A stretch of 64,000 nucleotides of DNA from Oceanobacillus jordanicus (GCF_022095695.1 NZ_JAIFZM010000005.1:62001-126000); one strand, 5' to 3'. Counted from the first letter of the stretch, positions 44,636 to 55,244 are shown. Notes: generated from the sequence alone by a model not told the origin. Program-made: numbers and translations.

Positions 44636-45199
44636 TTAGTCTTTATGATGAAGGAAATCTGGTTCAACTTCTTCCAGTTCATCATCAGTTAATTCAAAAT
44701 CCCAATTGTCTTCATCGTCATCATAGTTGTTCTCAGAAGGATCAACACGGACAGCGATTTTTGTTTCACCGATAATTTGAACAACAAATTCTCTTTCAAT
44801 CTCGACAACAATTTTGTGTCCCTTACTTGCAATTTTACATTCCAGGCAGTTTGGTTGCTGTGTAACTTTTGCGATTACGTCAAACTCATCATTGATACAT
44901 TTATCATCTTTAACAGAAAGCGGGATTATGTCCGTATAGGTAACCCTCTCCGTTACGACCTCTGTTTTAGTATTATCATTATAGGAATACCATACATTGA
45001 TGTCATAGCTCCCATTAATTTCAACAGTGTCTTCGGACTTCTTCTTAGCATTGTATAAATGATTGATCACCCAGCACCCTAGGATGCTTGATGGTCTATG
45101 AGATGGCGTAATGGAATGAGAAGCTTGCGTGAATTTTTTTCCTTTTCCACAAACGGCTTTTGTAATGATTTCTCTATAGTCTTTTTCAAGAAAAGTCAT
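44636..45199 (-). CDS. cotE: Spore coat morphogenetic protein CotE
   Basis: ATG 45199 with GAGGAGG eleven bases upstream gives 187 residues, near the 181 of B. subtilis CotE; an in-frame ATG at 45241 is less likely. Signatures are [32 protein letters not shown] and [19 protein letters not shown], with an acidic C-terminal tail. CotE organises the outer spore coat. It lies beside mutS and ricA as in B. subtilis. Confidence 0.95.
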   Translation of the reverse strand: MTFLEKDYREIITKAVCGKGKKFTQASHSITPSHRPSSILGCWVINHLYNAKKKSEDTVEINGSYDINVWYSYNDNTKTEVVTERVTYTDIIPLSVKDDKCINDEFDVIAKVTQQPNCLECKIASKGHKIVVEIEREFVVQIIGETKIAVRVDPSENNYDDDEDNWDFELTDDELEEVEPDFLHHKD

Positions 45200-45342
45200 A
45201 ATTACTTTTACCTCCTCTTTTTTCATTCTCATTTTATGCAAGACAAATACCTAAAGTGCATAGCTATTTGTGAAAAAAGAAAAGAAACCAATTTTAGGGT
45301 GATTGAGAAGTGTCAGGATGCGGTTTGGAAATAAAAAAAGAA

Positions 45343-45362
45343 AGAGACTGCTTCGTCTCTTT
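45343..45362 (-). terminator. ricA terminator
   Basis: AAAGAGAC and GTCTCTTT form the stem around a 6-base loop; on the minus strand CTTTTTTTATT follows. It separates ricA from cotE. Confidence 0.88.
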
Positions 45363-45370
45363 CATCGTAA

Positions 45371-45799
45371 TTAGTTACTGCAACTATGATTCTTTTTTGC
45401 TTTTGACCCAGTTTCTCCTGCTAAAAGGTCACCGCCTGTTGATTCAATGACATTATTGGTAACTTCTCTGGCTATCGTTCCAGAAACGAGTTGTAATACA
45501 TCATTTACCACAATTTGTGTTTCTTTAAATTCCTGAACTACTGGAATTTCGTCAATTTCATTTTGCAGACGATCAATTTCTTCCTCGATACGTTTTAACG
45601 CTTCTCTTTTCTCATAAGCCTGAAAGTTTACTGCTTGTTTCTGCAATGCTTTAATCTTTGTGATTAATTTTTGCACTTTTTGATTTTCATTTATTTTTGC
45701 TTCTACTTGCTTAAAGCGATCAATTTCTTCTGTATTTGCAAGCATTGATGCAAGTCTTTTTGCTTCTTCTAATACTTGTGTACGTGTATATTCTGCCAT
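45371..45799 (-). CDS. ricA: RicA (YmcA), RNase Y maturation factor subunit
   Basis: A 142-residue helical protein of the YlbF/YmcA family (ANTEEIDRFKQVEAKINENQKVQKLI, FQAYEKREALKRIEEEIDRLQNEIDEIPVVQEFKE). With RicF and RicT it forms a complex that directs RNase Y mRNA maturation and affects competence, biofilm and sporulation. The cysteine in the C-terminal HSCSN fits a cluster-binding residue. It starts one base before the miaB stop region. Confidence 0.92.
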   Translation of the reverse strand: MAEYTRTQVLEEAKRLASMLANTEEIDRFKQVEAKINENQKVQKLITKIKALQKQAVNFQAYEKREALKRIEEEIDRLQNEIDEIPVVQEFKETQIVVNDVLQLVSGTIAREVTNNVIESTGGDLLAGETGSKAKKNHSCSN

Positions 45800-45800
45800 A

Positions 45801-47372
45801 TTAGTTCACCTCTACTGTATTTTCTACCATCACACCGTTTAAAGACCATGTTTTTGCTTCTGTAATTTCAACTTCTACAATACTGCCAATCGAAGACTTC
45901 GGCCCTTTAAAATTGACTAATTTATTTTTTTCTGTATATCCTGCTAGTACGTCAGGGTCTTTCTTACTTTCCCCTTCTACAAGCACTTTAACTTTATTAT
46001 TTGTATAGGTTTTCATTGACTCTGCCGACTGCTTATTAACAAGATCATTTAAACGATATAGGCGCTGTTTTTTCACTTCTTCTGGTACATCGTCTTTTTT
46101 TCTTGCAGCAGGTGTACCTTCACGAGGTGAGTAGATAAACGTATACGCTGCCTCAAATCCAACCTCTTCAACTAACGTCATTGTTTCCTCAAATTGTTCA
46201 TCTGTTTCATTTGGGAACCCAACGATTATGTCAGTTGTTAATGTCGCATTTGGCATTGCTTCACGTATTTTCCTTACAAGTTCAAGGTATTCCTCTCTCG
46301 TATACTTTCGATTCATTTTCTTTAAGATCTCACTGCTTCCTGATTGTACTGGCAAGTGAATATGATCTAGTAAATTACCACCTTTGGCCAATACTTCAAT
46401 TAGACGGTCGTCAAAATCGCGTGGATGGGAAGTCGTAAAGCGTACCCGCGGAATATTAATTTTGTGCATGTCATCCATTAAGTCACCAAGACCATAGGTT
46501 AAATCTTCAAAATCTTTACCGTAGGCGTTAACATTTTGCCCCAGCAATGTTACCTCCTGATAGCCTTGGGCAGCAAGGTGACGTACCTCTTGTATAATAT
46601 CCTCAGGTCGTCGACTTCTTTCTTTTCCTCGGGTCATGGGAACGATACAGTAGGTACAGAATTTATCGCAACCATACATGATATTTACCCATGCTTTGAT
46701 TTTTCCTTTCCTTGCTTTAGGAAGATTCTCTATAACATCGCCTTCTTTTGACCACACTTCTACGATCTTTTCTTTGCCAAACATTGCTTCTTTCACTAAA
46801 TGTGGCAAGCGATGAATGTTGTGCGTTCCAAAGATGAGATCCACATGCTGATGCTTCTTCAGTATACGGTTTACAACAGATTCTTCCTGGGACATGCAAC
46901 CGCAAACACCTAGGATAAGATCAGGCTTTTCTACTTTTAAAGGTTTTAAATGGCCAATCTCACCGAACACTTTGTTTTCAGCATTTTCTCTGATGGCACA
47001 AGTGTTTAGTAGAATAATGTCTGCTTCATTTGTATCAGAAGTTGACTCATATCCCATTTCGGTTAAGATACCCGCCATCACTTCTGTATCGTGTTCATTC
47101 ATCTGACATCCATATGTACGTATTAAAAATTTCTTTCCTTCACCAATTCGCTCCATGTCCTCAGGAATAGCAAAATCATAGTGAACGTTTACTTTATCCC
47201 GGCCACGCTTTCGAGCTTTATTTAAATTAGGTGGTTCATAAGTAGTTTCAAAGTATTTTGCAAAATCAGCACTTGTTTTTTCATGTAAAGGTTTTTCCAG
47301 TCCGGATTTTCTGTCCGCGGCATCTGCCTGATTGACTATTTGCGACTGTTCTTTTCGTTGCTGTTCGTTCAT
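45801..47372 (-). CDS. miaB: tRNA methylthiotransferase MiaB
   Basis: A 523-residue radical-SAM enzyme that adds a methylthio group to i6A37, the product of MiaA. The N-terminal cluster cysteines are in [21 protein letters not shown] and [10 protein letters not shown]. The radical-SAM motif is CDKFCTYC, followed by the TRAM domain at the end. The extended N-terminus (about 60 residues) is typical of Bacillus MiaB. Its promoter is at 47425-47453. Confidence 0.96.
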   Translation of the reverse strand: MNEQQRKEQSQIVNQADAADRKSGLEKPLHEKTSADFAKYFETTYEPPNLNKARKRGRDKVNVHYDFAIPEDMERIGEGKKFLIRTYGCQMNEHDTEVMAGILTEMGYESTSDTNEADIILLNTCAIRENAENKVFGEIGHLKPLKVEKPDLILGVCGCMSQEESVVNRILKKHQHVDLIFGTHNIHRLPHLVKEAMFGKEKIVEVWSKEGDVIENLPKARKGKIKAWVNIMYGCDKFCTYCIVPMTRGKERSRRPEDIIQEVRHLAAQGYQEVTLLGQNVNAYGKDFEDLTYGLGDLMDDMHKINIPRVRFTTSHPRDFDDRLIEVLAKGGNLLDHIHLPVQSGSSEILKKMNRKYTREEYLELVRKIREAMPNATLTTDIIVGFPNETDEQFEETMTLVEEVGFEAAYTFIYSPREGTPAARKKDDVPEEVKKQRLYRLNDLVNKQSAESMKTYTNNKVKVLVEGESKKDPDVLAGYTEKNKLVNFKGPKSSIGSIVEVEITEAKTWSLNGVMVENTVEVN

Positions 47373-47424
47373 TTAAAAGACCCCTTTCATGTTTCCACAC
47401 CAAACTATACCTATACAATATTAC

Positions 47425-47453
47425 AGTATAAATGCTACAAGCAAAATATACAA
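47425..47453 (-). promoter_or_regulatory. miaB promoter
   Basis: On the minus strand, TTGTAT (47448-47453), a 17-bp spacer and TATACT (47425-47430), about 50 bases before the miaB start. Confidence 0.55.
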
Positions 47454-47464
47454 TATTATTGAAC

Positions 47465-47775
47465 AAAAGCGTAGAGCGACTGTAGTAAATCAACTGAGAT
47501 AAAGGAATTATGCCCCTGCAAAAGGGGTATGTCGGCGTTGGCCGGCAAGGCCGATTTTAGTCCGACCTACTTTAATTTAAAAATCGATAATGACTTTCAC
47601 CCTCCGGGTATAAGTGCGACTAGGCCTCTAGTTTACACCAGTCGGCAAGTCTTCTTTATCTTATGGCGATTTGCGAAGTAGACTAGTTTTTGGCGATCGA
47701 AGCTAGAGGATCAAAAGCATGGAGCACTTTTTCATCTTTTTGGCAAAGTGCTTGTATTAAAATTGTCCCACCCCA
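47465..47775. repeat. Structured intergenic repeat between spoVS and miaB
   Basis: A gene-free 310-bp region, GC-rich against its surroundings. It contains CCCCT/AGGGG (47513-47527), a TCGGC...GCCGA hairpin (47532-47554) and repeated CTAG/GCGACT/CGACC-type motifs. No frame with a ribosome site was found. It looks like a dispersed intergenic repeat of this bacterial group. Confidence 0.55.
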
Positions 47776-47822
47776 TACTTTCTCCCTTAAACTATCTCTT
47801 TTAAGCTTATTTCTACCATAAT

Positions 47823-47849
47823 AAAAACCTCCCTAAATTGCGGGAGGTA
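47823..47849 (-). terminator. spoVS terminator
   Basis: CCTCCC and GGGAGG pair around an 8-base loop, followed on the minus strand by TTTTTATTATGG. Confidence 0.85.
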
Positions 47850-47865
47850 ATATCGGTTATTCTAT

Positions 47866-48126
47866 TTATCTCGGTTCTACAATAAGTTTAATGGCTGTTC
47901 TTTCTTCATTATCAATCATAATATCCGTAAATGCTGGTATACAGATTAAATCCACTCCACTTGGAGCTACGAACCCTCTTGCAATAGCTACAGCTTTTAC
48001 CGATTGGTTTAGTGCACCAGCACCAATTGCCTGGATTTCCGCTGTGCCACGTTCTCTTAGGACATTCGCGAGTGCGCCCGCTACTGAATTTGGACTTGAT
48101 TTAGCTGAAACTTTTAATACTTCCAT
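47866..48126 (-). CDS. spoVS: Stage V sporulation protein S
   Basis: An 86-residue Alba-fold protein that is almost invariant in spore formers: MEVLKVSAKSSPNSVAGALA, then GAGALNQSVKAVAIARGFVAPSG and a C-terminal IKLIVEPR. It influences septum progression and coat assembly in sporulation. It has GGAGGTACTAGTA upstream of ATG 48126 and lies downstream of ymdB. Confidence 0.97.
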   Translation of the reverse strand: MEVLKVSAKSSPNSVAGALANVLRERGTAEIQAIGAGALNQSVKAVAIARGFVAPSGVDLICIPAFTDIMIDNEERTAIKLIVEPR

Positions 48127-48227
48127 TACTAGTACCTCCTTTATTTGCTATTGTAGTTCTATTTCTACTATATTCTTGGAGATGTTAGCTTATTACAGTA
48201 TGGACAAATAATTCACAGATTCAAAGA

Positions 48228-49025
48228 CTAGCCAAAAAATGGGTGATCCTCATTAATCATGATCCGTTCTACTTTAGTTGCTTTCCCACTATTCTTATCA
48301 ATTGAAACAACGAATCCATTTAATTGTGTTCTTCCCTCTTTCGTAATTTCAAAACGCACCGGCATAGATGTAAGAAATCTTTTCATAACAGCTTCTCTAT
48401 TTACTCCAAGGATTCCATCATATGGCCCTGTCATCCCAACATCTGAAATATATGCTGTTCCCCCTGGTAAAATACGTTCATCTGCTGTTTGTGTATGTGT
48501 ATGCGTACCAACTATAGCACTTACCCTTCCATCCACATACCATCCCATCGCTTGCTTTTCACTTGTAGCTTCACCGTGAAAATCAACAAAAATAATATTC
48601 GTACGTTGCTTTGCCTCTTCAATTAAAAGGTCCATTTTTTGAAATGGATCATCTATAACAGGTAGAAAAGTGCGGCCCTGCATATTAATAACTGCTATTT
48701 CCGTACCATTTACATTCAAATAAACAATACCCTTCCCTGGATTATTTTCAGGAAAATTCGCAGGACGTATCATATATTTTGCGTCATCAATAAACTCAAA
48801 GATTTCTTTCTTATCCCATGTGTGGTTACCCATGGTAACGACTTGTGCGCCCCATTCTAGAAATTGCTTGTAAATTTTTTCTGTAATGCCCTTTCCGGAG
48901 GCAGCATTTTCACCATTGATAATTGTCACGGTCGGGCGATATTTCTCTTTTAATTTCGGTAAGTAATCCTGTACCATGTCTCTTCCCGGTGAACCTACTA
49001 CATCACCAATAAATAATATCTTCAT
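48228..49025 (-). CDS. ymdB: YmdB phosphodiesterase
   Basis: A 265-residue calcineurin-type metallophosphoesterase: GDVVGSPGRD, INGENAASGKG, MGNHTWDKKE, VDFHGEATSEKQAMG and VGTHTHTQTADE supply the metal ligands. B. subtilis YmdB hydrolyses 2'3'-cyclic nucleotides and is needed for biofilm and motility switching. It follows rny after a terminator. Confidence 0.95.
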   Translation of the reverse strand: MKILFIGDVVGSPGRDMVQDYLPKLKEKYRPTVTIINGENAASGKGITEKIYKQFLEWGAQVVTMGNHTWDKKEIFEFIDDAKYMIRPANFPENNPGKGIVYLNVNGTEIAVINMQGRTFLPVIDDPFQKMDLLIEEAKQRTNIIFVDFHGEATSEKQAMGWYVDGRVSAIVGTHTHTQTADERILPGGTAYISDVGMTGPYDGILGVNREAVMKRFLTSMPVRFEITKEGRTQLNGFVVSIDKNSGKATKVERIMINEDHPFFG

Positions 49026-49167
49026 AAATAGTTCATCCCATCTCTATTAGTTATATTTAGTTTTTCATATAAACTTTCTATTGTCAAAACGTAGCCATTT
49101 TCTAATCCCTTTGGTATGAAAGGCAACTTTAATTGGCCACAACCCAACCAGATAACTTTTTACCAAA

Positions 49168-49200
49168 CAAAAAAAGCGGTCAATGACCGCTTTTTTTGTT
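49168..49200 (-). terminator. rny terminator
   Basis: AAAAAAAGCGGTCA and TGACCGCTTTTTTT form a long stem around a 0-2 base loop, with T-tracts on both strands. Confidence 0.9.
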
Positions 49201-49210
49201 TGGCTATGCA

Positions 49211-50773
49211 TTATTTTGCATATTCAACTGCCCTGGTTTCTCTGATTACCGTAACTTTTATGTGTCCAGGATAATCAAGTTCACCTTCAATTCGTTTTCG
49301 AATGTCTCTAGCGATACGAACCGATTCGATGTCATCAATTTCGTCAGGTTTAACCATGATTCTTATTTCTCTTCCTGCCTGGATAGCAAAAGATTTTTCT
49401 ACTCCCGTAAAGGATTCAGATATCTCTTCCAGTTTCTCCAGCCTCTTAATGTAATTCTCAAGTGTTTCACTTCTTGCACCAGGTCTAGCAGCAGATAGTG
49501 CATCCGCAGCAGCAACCAGGACAGAAATAATGGAGGTAGGTTCCTCGTCACCATGGTGGGAGGCAATTGAGTTAATGACAACTTCGTGCTCTTTGTATTT
49601 CATCGCTAATTCTTTTCCAATCTCAACATGGCTACCTTCTACTTCATGGTCAATTGCCTTTCCGATATCATGAAGTAATCCGGCTCTTCTAGCCAATGTT
49701 TCATCTTCTCCTAATTCAGCTGCAAGCAATCCAGATAAGTAAGCAACTTCTGTTGAATGCTTAAGGACATTTTGTCCATAACTTGTCCGGTATTTCAGTC
49801 GACCAAGTATTTTAACCAGATCCGGGTGAAGACCATGCACACCAACTTCAAATGTTGTTTCCTCACCGATCTCTCTAATATATTCGTCCACTTCACGTCT
49901 GGATTTATCAACCATTTCCTCAATTCTTGCAGGGTGAATTCTACCATCCTGTACAAGTTTTTCAAGTGCCAAACGGGCAGTCTCACGACGAATTGGATCA
50001 AATCCAGATAGAATTACCGCCTCAGGGGTGTCATCTATAATAAGATCAATTCCAGTTAATGTTTCCAGTGTACGTATATTACGTCCTTCTCTACCAATTA
50101 TACGCCCCTTCATTTCATCGTTTGGAAGATTCACTACAGAAACGGTTGTTTCCGCAACGTGGTCTGCTGCACAGCGTTGCAGGGCAAGGGAAAGAATATT
50201 CTTCGCCTTTTTGTCTGCTTCTTCCTTCGCACGATTCTCAGCTTCCTTGATCATTAGTGCGGATTCATGCGCAACATCTTTTTCAATACGCTCTAAGATA
50301 ACCTGTTTTGCCTGGTCGGTCGTGTATCCTGAAATGCGCTCAAGCTCTGTTTGCTGCTCCTGCTTCATAGCTTCCACTTTGCTTTCCATTTCTTCAATTT
50401 GTTGTTGTTTTTCTGTTAGTGACTGTTCTCTTTTCTCTAACATGAGCTCACGCTTGTCTACTGTATCACTTTTTCTGTCCAGATTTTCTTCTTTTTGCAT
50501 CAGACGATTTTCTTGCTTTTGTACATCTAAACGACGTTCTCGTAACTCGTCTTCTGTCTGCTGACGAAGCTTGTGATTTTCATCCTTCGCTTCAAGAAGT
50601 GCCTCTTTTTTAGCGGCATCTGCATTTCGATGTGCCTCATCCACTATTTGTTTAGCTAAGGTTTCTGCACTGGAGATCTTAGCTTCAGCAATAGATTTAC
50701 GAATCAGATAACCAACAACAATACCGACGATTAGGAGCAAAATGGAGATGATTATAAAGATAGGATTGTCCAT
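49211..50773 (-). CDS. rny: Ribonuclease Y
   Basis: A 520-residue membrane-anchored endoribonuclease: one N-terminal transmembrane helix ([18 protein letters not shown]), a long coiled coil (about 30-190), a KH domain ([15 protein letters not shown]) and an HD domain ([12 protein letters not shown]). It starts mRNA decay and processing in Firmicutes, guided by the Ric proteins, one of which is encoded nearby. Length equals B. subtilis RNase Y. Confidence 0.97.
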   Translation of the reverse strand: MDNPIFIIISILLLIVGIVVGYLIRKSIAEAKISSAETLAKQIVDEAHRNADAAKKEALLEAKDENHKLRQQTEDELRERRLDVQKQENRLMQKEENLDRKSDTVDKRELMLEKREQSLTEKQQQIEEMESKVEAMKQEQQTELERISGYTTDQAKQVILERIEKDVAHESALMIKEAENRAKEEADKKAKNILSLALQRCAADHVAETTVSVVNLPNDEMKGRIIGREGRNIRTLETLTGIDLIIDDTPEAVILSGFDPIRRETARLALEKLVQDGRIHPARIEEMVDKSRREVDEYIREIGEETTFEVGVHGLHPDLVKILGRLKYRTSYGQNVLKHSTEVAYLSGLLAAELGEDETLARRAGLLHDIGKAIDHEVEGSHVEIGKELAMKYKEHEVVINSIASHHGDEEPTSIISVLVAAADALSAARPGARSETLENYIKRLEKLEEISESFTGVEKSFAIQAGREIRIMVKPDEIDDIESVRIARDIRKRIEGELDYPGHIKVTVIRETRAVEYAK

Positions 50774-50889
50774 AATTTCACCTCCTATTGCTATTAAGTT
50801 TTACAAATCATTATTGTCGGCATGTACCGTTTTCAAATGCAAAAGAACAATAATTCATATAATATAAATTATAAATTTATACATATTTA

Positions 50890-50918
50890 ATTTTAATTGT
50901 CTATATAAGGAATGTCAA
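50890..50918 (-). promoter_or_regulatory. rny promoter
   Basis: On the minus strand, TTGACA (50913-50918), a 17-bp spacer and TAAAAT (50890-50895), about 110 bases before the rny start. Confidence 0.75.
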
Positions 50919-51099
50919 GGAAACGTCACAAACTATTTCCTTACCCTAATAGGAAATAAAAGAAACGCTTTTATTTCTCTTACTTAATAGGAAGTAATTA
51001 GCTCGATAGGACCTCTTTTTACCACTCTCATAACTAAAATATAGCCATATAGAGAAAATACTAAACTGTAATACTCAAGCTTAAACCTTATAAAGAAAA
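50919..51099. other. Intergenic stretch between recA terminator and rny promoter
   Basis: No gene. A 10-bp hairpin, GAAATAAAAG (50953-50962) with CTTTTATTTC (50968-50977), lies upstream of the rny promoter. The rest is AT-rich and unremarkable. Confidence 0.5.
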
Positions 51100-51136
51100 C
51101 CGGACATATTCGAATTAGCTTCGAAATATCGTCCGG
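51100..51136 (-). terminator. recA terminator
   Basis: CCGGAC and GTCCGG close a long hairpin with an additional internal pairing (ATATTCGAA with TTCGAAATAT); on the minus strand TTTTCTTT follows. Confidence 0.85.
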
Positions 51137-51177
51137 CATTAGTTTAATAGAACACTACTAAATTTTTCATTTCCTGC

Positions 51178-52212
51178 TTACACATCAAAACTTTCCTGGC
51201 TAACCTCTTCAGCTTCTTCAGGCTCTTCATCCAACTTATAATGTTGACGGATTGCTTCGTGGATTTCAGTCGTTATGTCTGTGTTTTCCTTTAGGAATTG
51301 CTTCGCATTTTCGCGACCTTGGCCTAACCTTTCTTCATTATAGGAATACCAAGCACCGCTTTTCAGTACAATGTCCAGATCTGAACCAATATCAAGGATC
51401 TCCCCTTCTCTGGATATACCTTCACCATACATAATATCTACTTCCGCCTGTTTGAAAGGTGGAGCTACTTTATTTTTCACTACTTTAATTCTAGCTTTAT
51501 TCCCCATGATATCGTTGCCTTGCTTCAATGTCTCTGCACGGCGAACTTCTAGTCTTACAGATGAATAGAATTTTAGTGCACGACCACCTGGTGTAGTTTC
51601 AGGGTTACCGAACATAACACCTACTTTTTCACGAATCTGGTTAATAAAGATAGCAGTTGTTTTTGACTTGTTAATTGCTCCAGATAGCTTTCTGAGTGCC
51701 TGTGACATAAGACGAGCTTGAAGTCCAACATGGGCGTCACCCATTTCACCTTCTATTTCCGCTTTCGGTACAAGGGCAGCAACTGAGTCCACTACGACGA
51801 TATCTACTGCACCACTTCTCACAAGTGCCTCAGCTATTTCCAGTGCTTGTTCCCCAGTATCTGGTTGTGATAACAGCAATTCATCAATGTTAACACCAAG
51901 TGCTCTTGCATAGATTGGATCAAGTGCATGCTCTGCATCAATAAAAGCAGCCTGTCCACCTTTTTGCTGAGCCTCTGCAATGGCATGTAAAGCAACAGTC
52001 GTTTTACCTGAAGATTCCGGGCCATATATTTCAATAACACGTCCGCGCGGGTATCCACCTATTCCTAATGCAACATCTAAAGCAAGTGATCCACTTGGAA
52101 TGGTTGCTATCTTCCTTTGTTCTTGCTCCCCAAGTTTCATTATTGATCCTTTACCAAATTGCTTCTCTATTTGTCTCAACGCCATATCTAACGCTTGTTT
52201 TCTATCGCTCAC
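51178..52212 (-). CDS. recA: Recombinase RecA
   Basis: A 344-residue recombinase with Walker [10 protein letters not shown], Walker [15 protein letters not shown], the DNA-binding [37 protein letters not shown] loops and an acidic C-terminus. It drives strand exchange and LexA cleavage. The start is GTG at 52212 with AAGGAGGAG eight bases upstream. A LexA-box-like site precedes its promoter. Confidence 0.98.
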   Translation of the reverse strand: MSDRKQALDMALRQIEKQFGKGSIMKLGEQEQRKIATIPSGSLALDVALGIGGYPRGRVIEIYGPESSGKTTVALHAIAEAQQKGGQAAFIDAEHALDPIYARALGVNIDELLLSQPDTGEQALEIAEALVRSGAVDIVVVDSVAALVPKAEIEGEMGDAHVGLQARLMSQALRKLSGAINKSKTTAIFINQIREKVGVMFGNPETTPGGRALKFYSSVRLEVRRAETLKQGNDIMGNKARIKVVKNKVAPPFKQAEVDIMYGEGISREGEILDIGSDLDIVLKSGAWYSYNEERLGQGRENAKQFLKENTDITTEIHEAIRQHYKLDEEPEEAEEVSQESFDV

Positions 52213-52243
52213 AACGTACTCCTCCTTCAGTTCTTCTATTTAC

Positions 52244-52294
52244 ATCATACATTGTTTTTTACCTTTTGCCAAGAAAAAAACGAATAAATGTTCC
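52244..52294 (-). promoter_or_regulatory. recA promoter and LexA-like box
   Basis: On the minus strand, TTGGCA (52267-52272), a 17-bp spacer and TATGAT (52244-52249). CGAATAAATGTTCC (52281-52294) matches the LexA consensus at 8 of 10 positions just upstream of the -35. Confidence 0.65.
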
Positions 52295-52378
52295 CTTTTT
52301 TTAATATGGTTCTTTTGGAAAAAATAGCATTTTACAGTATGAAGGCCAAGCTAGAATTAAATTAACTCCTCATACAAC

Positions 52379-53638
52379 CTACTCAATAGTGGAATTTAAA
52401 TAATTAAAAAGAAATTCTAATCCCTTAATTGTCGCCCGATGTCTTACTGAATTGCGATCACCATGAAAATGATAACCTTTGGTTTCAGAGCGTTTATTTA
52501 CGTGGTCGTATATAGAAACAAAGACAGTACCTGGTTGGTGGTCCTCAATTGACATAGGGCCCGCAACTCCAGTAAATGAAATTCCAAATGAACTACCCAG
52601 CAAACCACTGACCTTCTCAGCCATCTGTTCTGCACAAGCTTCAGAAACAGTCCCGTCTTCTACGAGGACTTCCTCTGATATTCCAAGTACTTTCCTTTTT
52701 ACATCCGTGTCATAGCATACAATTGAACCCTTACAGGCAGCTGAAGCACCAGAAATAGAGACGAGTTTATCAGTAAACATTCCGCCCGTCAGGCTTTCCG
52801 CTGCAGCGATCGTCTTACCACTAGATTTGAGTAAATCTATTATTTGTTGCTCGATCGTTTGCTCATCGACACCAAAAAGATATTCCCCGAGTCGATCCTC
52901 TACTTGTGCTTTTGTTTGTTCTAGTAAAGAATTGGCTTCTGTTTCGGAGTTATGTCTGGCAGTCAGCCTGATTACAACACCACTTTCTTGCGCTAGCGGT
53001 GCGAGAGTAGGGTTGCTTTGATTTTGAATTAAATCATATAATTCATGCTCAAGCTGGGACTCTCCGATTCCGATAAACTTTAAGATCATTGATTTGATAA
53101 CTTGCTTTTCACCAGTCAAATTCTGCAAATAAGGGAAAACAGAAGTACTGGCCAAATGCTTCATCTCTCTTGGAACTCCTGGAAGAAAAACCCACGTTTT
53201 CTCTTCATAAGTGACAATCATACCAGGTGCCATCCCAGCATGGTTTTCCAATACGCTAGCTCCTGCAAAAACTCGCGCCTGCTTCCGATTATTCGGTGTC
53301 ATATTGGTTCCGCGTTTAGTGAAAAAAGCTGTTATTTTATCCATGGAAGGCTCGTGTTCTACAATGTCCATACCACTCATTGCTTGAAATGCCTCTCTTG
53401 TTAAATCATCATCTGTCGGACCCAATCCCCCTGTCACAATAATCACATCTGAACGAGCATGGGCTTGGTTGAATACTGTTTTGACACGCTGCAAGTTGTC
53501 TCCTACAACAGTATGATGGTACACATTCACCCCGAATAAAGCGAGTTGTTGAGATAACCATTGTGCATTTGTATTCGAAATTTGTCCGAGCAATAATTCC
53601 GTGCCTACTGCAACAATCTCTGTTTTTAATTGTTTCAT
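52379..53638 (-). CDS. cinA: CinA: competence/damage-inducible protein A
   Basis: ATG 53638, sharing one base with the pgsA stop (TGATG), gives 419 residues. The N-terminal MoCF-type domain (TEIVAVGTELLLGQISNTNAQWLS, VTGGLGPTDDDLTREA) hydrolyses ADP-ribose compounds in relatives. The C-terminal domain (KTIAAAESLTGGMFTDKL, ISFTGVAGP) is the NMN deamidase-type fold. It is adjacent to recA as in B. subtilis. Confidence 0.95.
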   Translation of the reverse strand: MKQLKTEIVAVGTELLLGQISNTNAQWLSQQLALFGVNVYHHTVVGDNLQRVKTVFNQAHARSDVIIVTGGLGPTDDDLTREAFQAMSGMDIVEHEPSMDKITAFFTKRGTNMTPNNRKQARVFAGASVLENHAGMAPGMIVTYEEKTWVFLPGVPREMKHLASTSVFPYLQNLTGEKQVIKSMILKFIGIGESQLEHELYDLIQNQSNPTLAPLAQESGVVIRLTARHNSETEANSLLEQTKAQVEDRLGEYLFGVDEQTIEQQIIDLLKSSGKTIAAAESLTGGMFTDKLVSISGASAACKGSIVCYDTDVKRKVLGISEEVLVEDGTVSEACAEQMAEKVSGLLGSSFGISFTGVAGPMSIEDHQPGTVFVSIYDHVNKRSETKGYHFHGDRNSVRHRATIKGLEFLFNYLNSTIE

Positions 53639-54216
53639 CACTTCGAATCCCTCATGACATGCCAATTTTTCATGAAGTAGTCAACTCCCGAAACAATGGT
53701 AAAGAATAGTGCAGCATAAAGCATTACCGTACCAAACGGGAAGCCTATGTAGGAGAACGGGAACTGATGTAGAAGCAAAATTGCGATTGCAATCATTTGT
53801 GTTGCAGTTTTAAGCTTCCCCATGCTTCCAGCAGCAAGTACTATACCTTCCCCGGCTGCGACAAGTCTTAGCCCTGTAACTGCAAACTCCCTACTTATAA
53901 TGACAATAACAAGCCAAGCTGGTGCCATCCCCATTTCCACTAATAGTATTAACGCTGCTGAGACAAGAAGCTTATCAGCAAGCGGGTCTAAAAACTTACC
54001 TAGATTTGTTACGAGGTTATGCTTACGTGCATAATGGCCGTCAACCCAATCCGTAGCAGCTGCTAAAATGAAAAGCAAAGCCGCTATGAAATCTGATACA
54101 GGTAGAGATGTTTCCCCAATATCCCAAGTGCCCCAATTAAATGGAATACTTAACAATAGAATAAAGATAGGGATTAGAAAAATTCGAGATAGCGTAATTT
54201 TATTAGGTACATTCAT
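53638..54216 (-). CDS. pgsA: CDP-diacylglycerol-glycerol-3-phosphate 3-phosphatidyltransferase
   Basis: A 192-residue membrane enzyme that makes phosphatidylglycerophosphate, the first step to phosphatidylglycerol. The CDP-alcohol phosphotransferase motif DWVDGHYAR...GKFLDPLADK is complete. It has 4-5 transmembrane helices. It starts with NVPNKITLSRIFLIPIFI, typical of PgsA. cinA is translationally coupled to it. Confidence 0.96.
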   Translation of the reverse strand: MNVPNKITLSRIFLIPIFILLLSIPFNWGTWDIGETSLPVSDFIAALLFILAAATDWVDGHYARKHNLVTNLGKFLDPLADKLLVSAALILLVEMGMAPAWLVIVIISREFAVTGLRLVAAGEGIVLAAGSMGKLKTATQMIAIAILLLHQFPFSYIGFPFGTVMLYAALFFTIVSGVDYFMKNWHVMRDSK

Positions 54217-54264
54217 TCGTAAATCCTCCTATTATGTTTACTATTATGTGTAAGTTAAGTGATA

Positions 54265-54294
54265 AAACCCTTCCGTCAGTATAAAAGGGAAGGG
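54265..54294 (-). terminator. Terminator between ymfM and pgsA
   Basis: CCCTTCC (54268-54274) and GGGAAGGG (54287-54294) pair; on the minus strand TTTTATC follows. Confidence 0.7.
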
Positions 54295-54305
54295 CTTCTC
54301 TACAA

Positions 54306-55226
54306 TTATTCTGTTTCCTGGTTAATTTCCAGCCAAATATCCTGACGCACTTTTGCATTCGCATCAACCGGATATTCCATCTCCACTCCATTTATCGTAA
54401 TGGTTAAATTAGAGGCATTTCCGATCTTAAAGAATATGCGTTCTTTTCCACTTAAGTCAATTTCTAATGGGGATTGGTCACTGGTAAACATTCCTTCTTC
54501 AAAAAATGTCTCCCCATCTTCAGATTCTACAAGAAGCCAAGTATCGCTTGTTGCTTCCAATGTTGCTGTTATTTCATCCCCTGCGTTATCTAATGCTACA
54601 GTTGAGACAGGTGTAGATCCAGTCCCCTCTTCCACTACAGAAAAAGAAGGCTCTGGCTGATTTTCTTCCTGTTCTTGTTCATTTGTTTCTTCCTGATCCG
54701 CATCGTCAGTAGTAGACTCATCTTCATTGCTTTCATTATCTTCATTACCAGACGCATTCTCTTGTGAATTTTCTGGGTTGGTTATAATAATGTCTTCTTC
54801 CTCGCTTGGCGCATTACTTTCATCATTCCCCATGGATTGCTTAATAAAATACCATGCGGCAAAAAGGATACCTATAACAAGTATAACTGTAATAATTGTT
54901 GGCAGAATGGAAGAATGGGAACTGCTTTTCTCCGTATTTCCAGATTTCCTTGTCCGTTGCATACGAGTATATTGTACTTCTTCTTGTTCTTCTGTTTTAG
55001 GAACTTCTTCTTTGTACTCCTCTAATAATTCATCTGGATCAAGTCCTACCGCGTTGGCATATTCCTTAATAAACGCCCGTGCATAAAACTTACCAGGAAG
55101 GATTTTCATATTCCCTTCTTCAATCGCCATGAGGTAACGTTTCTGTATTTTGGTAGATTCTTGCAGACTTTCTAAAGAGATATTCTTCGCTTCTCTCGCT
55201 TCCTTTAACCGTACACCAATTTCCAT
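54306..55226 (-). CDS. rodZ: RodZ-like membrane HTH protein (YmfM)
   Basis: A 306-residue protein with a cytoplasmic HTH domain (MEIGVRLKEAREAKNISLES to about residue 70), one transmembrane helix (about 107-129) and an extracellular part. The extracellular part is a long Glu/Asn/Asp-rich spacer and a C-terminal DUF4115 beta domain (TWLLVESEDGETFFEEG). RodZ links the MreB cytoskeleton to wall synthesis. The spacer is long and very acidic, in keeping with a salt-tolerant host. Confidence 0.9.
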   Translation of the reverse strand: MEIGVRLKEAREAKNISLESLQESTKIQKRYLMAIEEGNMKILPGKFYARAFIKEYANAVGLDPDELLEEYKEEVPKTEEQEEVQYTRMQRTRKSGNTEKSSSHSSILPTIITVILVIGILFAAWYFIKQSMGNDESNAPSEEEDIIITNPENSQENASGNEDNESNEDESTTDDADQEETNEQEQEENQPEPSFSVVEEGTGSTPVSTVALDNAGDEITATLEATSDTWLLVESEDGETFFEEGMFTSDQSPLEIDLSGKERIFFKIGNASNLTITINGVEMEYPVDANAKVRQDIWLEINQETE

Positions 55227-55244
55227 ATATAAACACCATCCATT

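Noticed and set aside
50028-50564. A 178-codon open frame on the plus strand
   Set aside because: It is entirely antisense to rny, Ser-rich as expected from the complement of a coiled-coil gene, and has no ribosome site.
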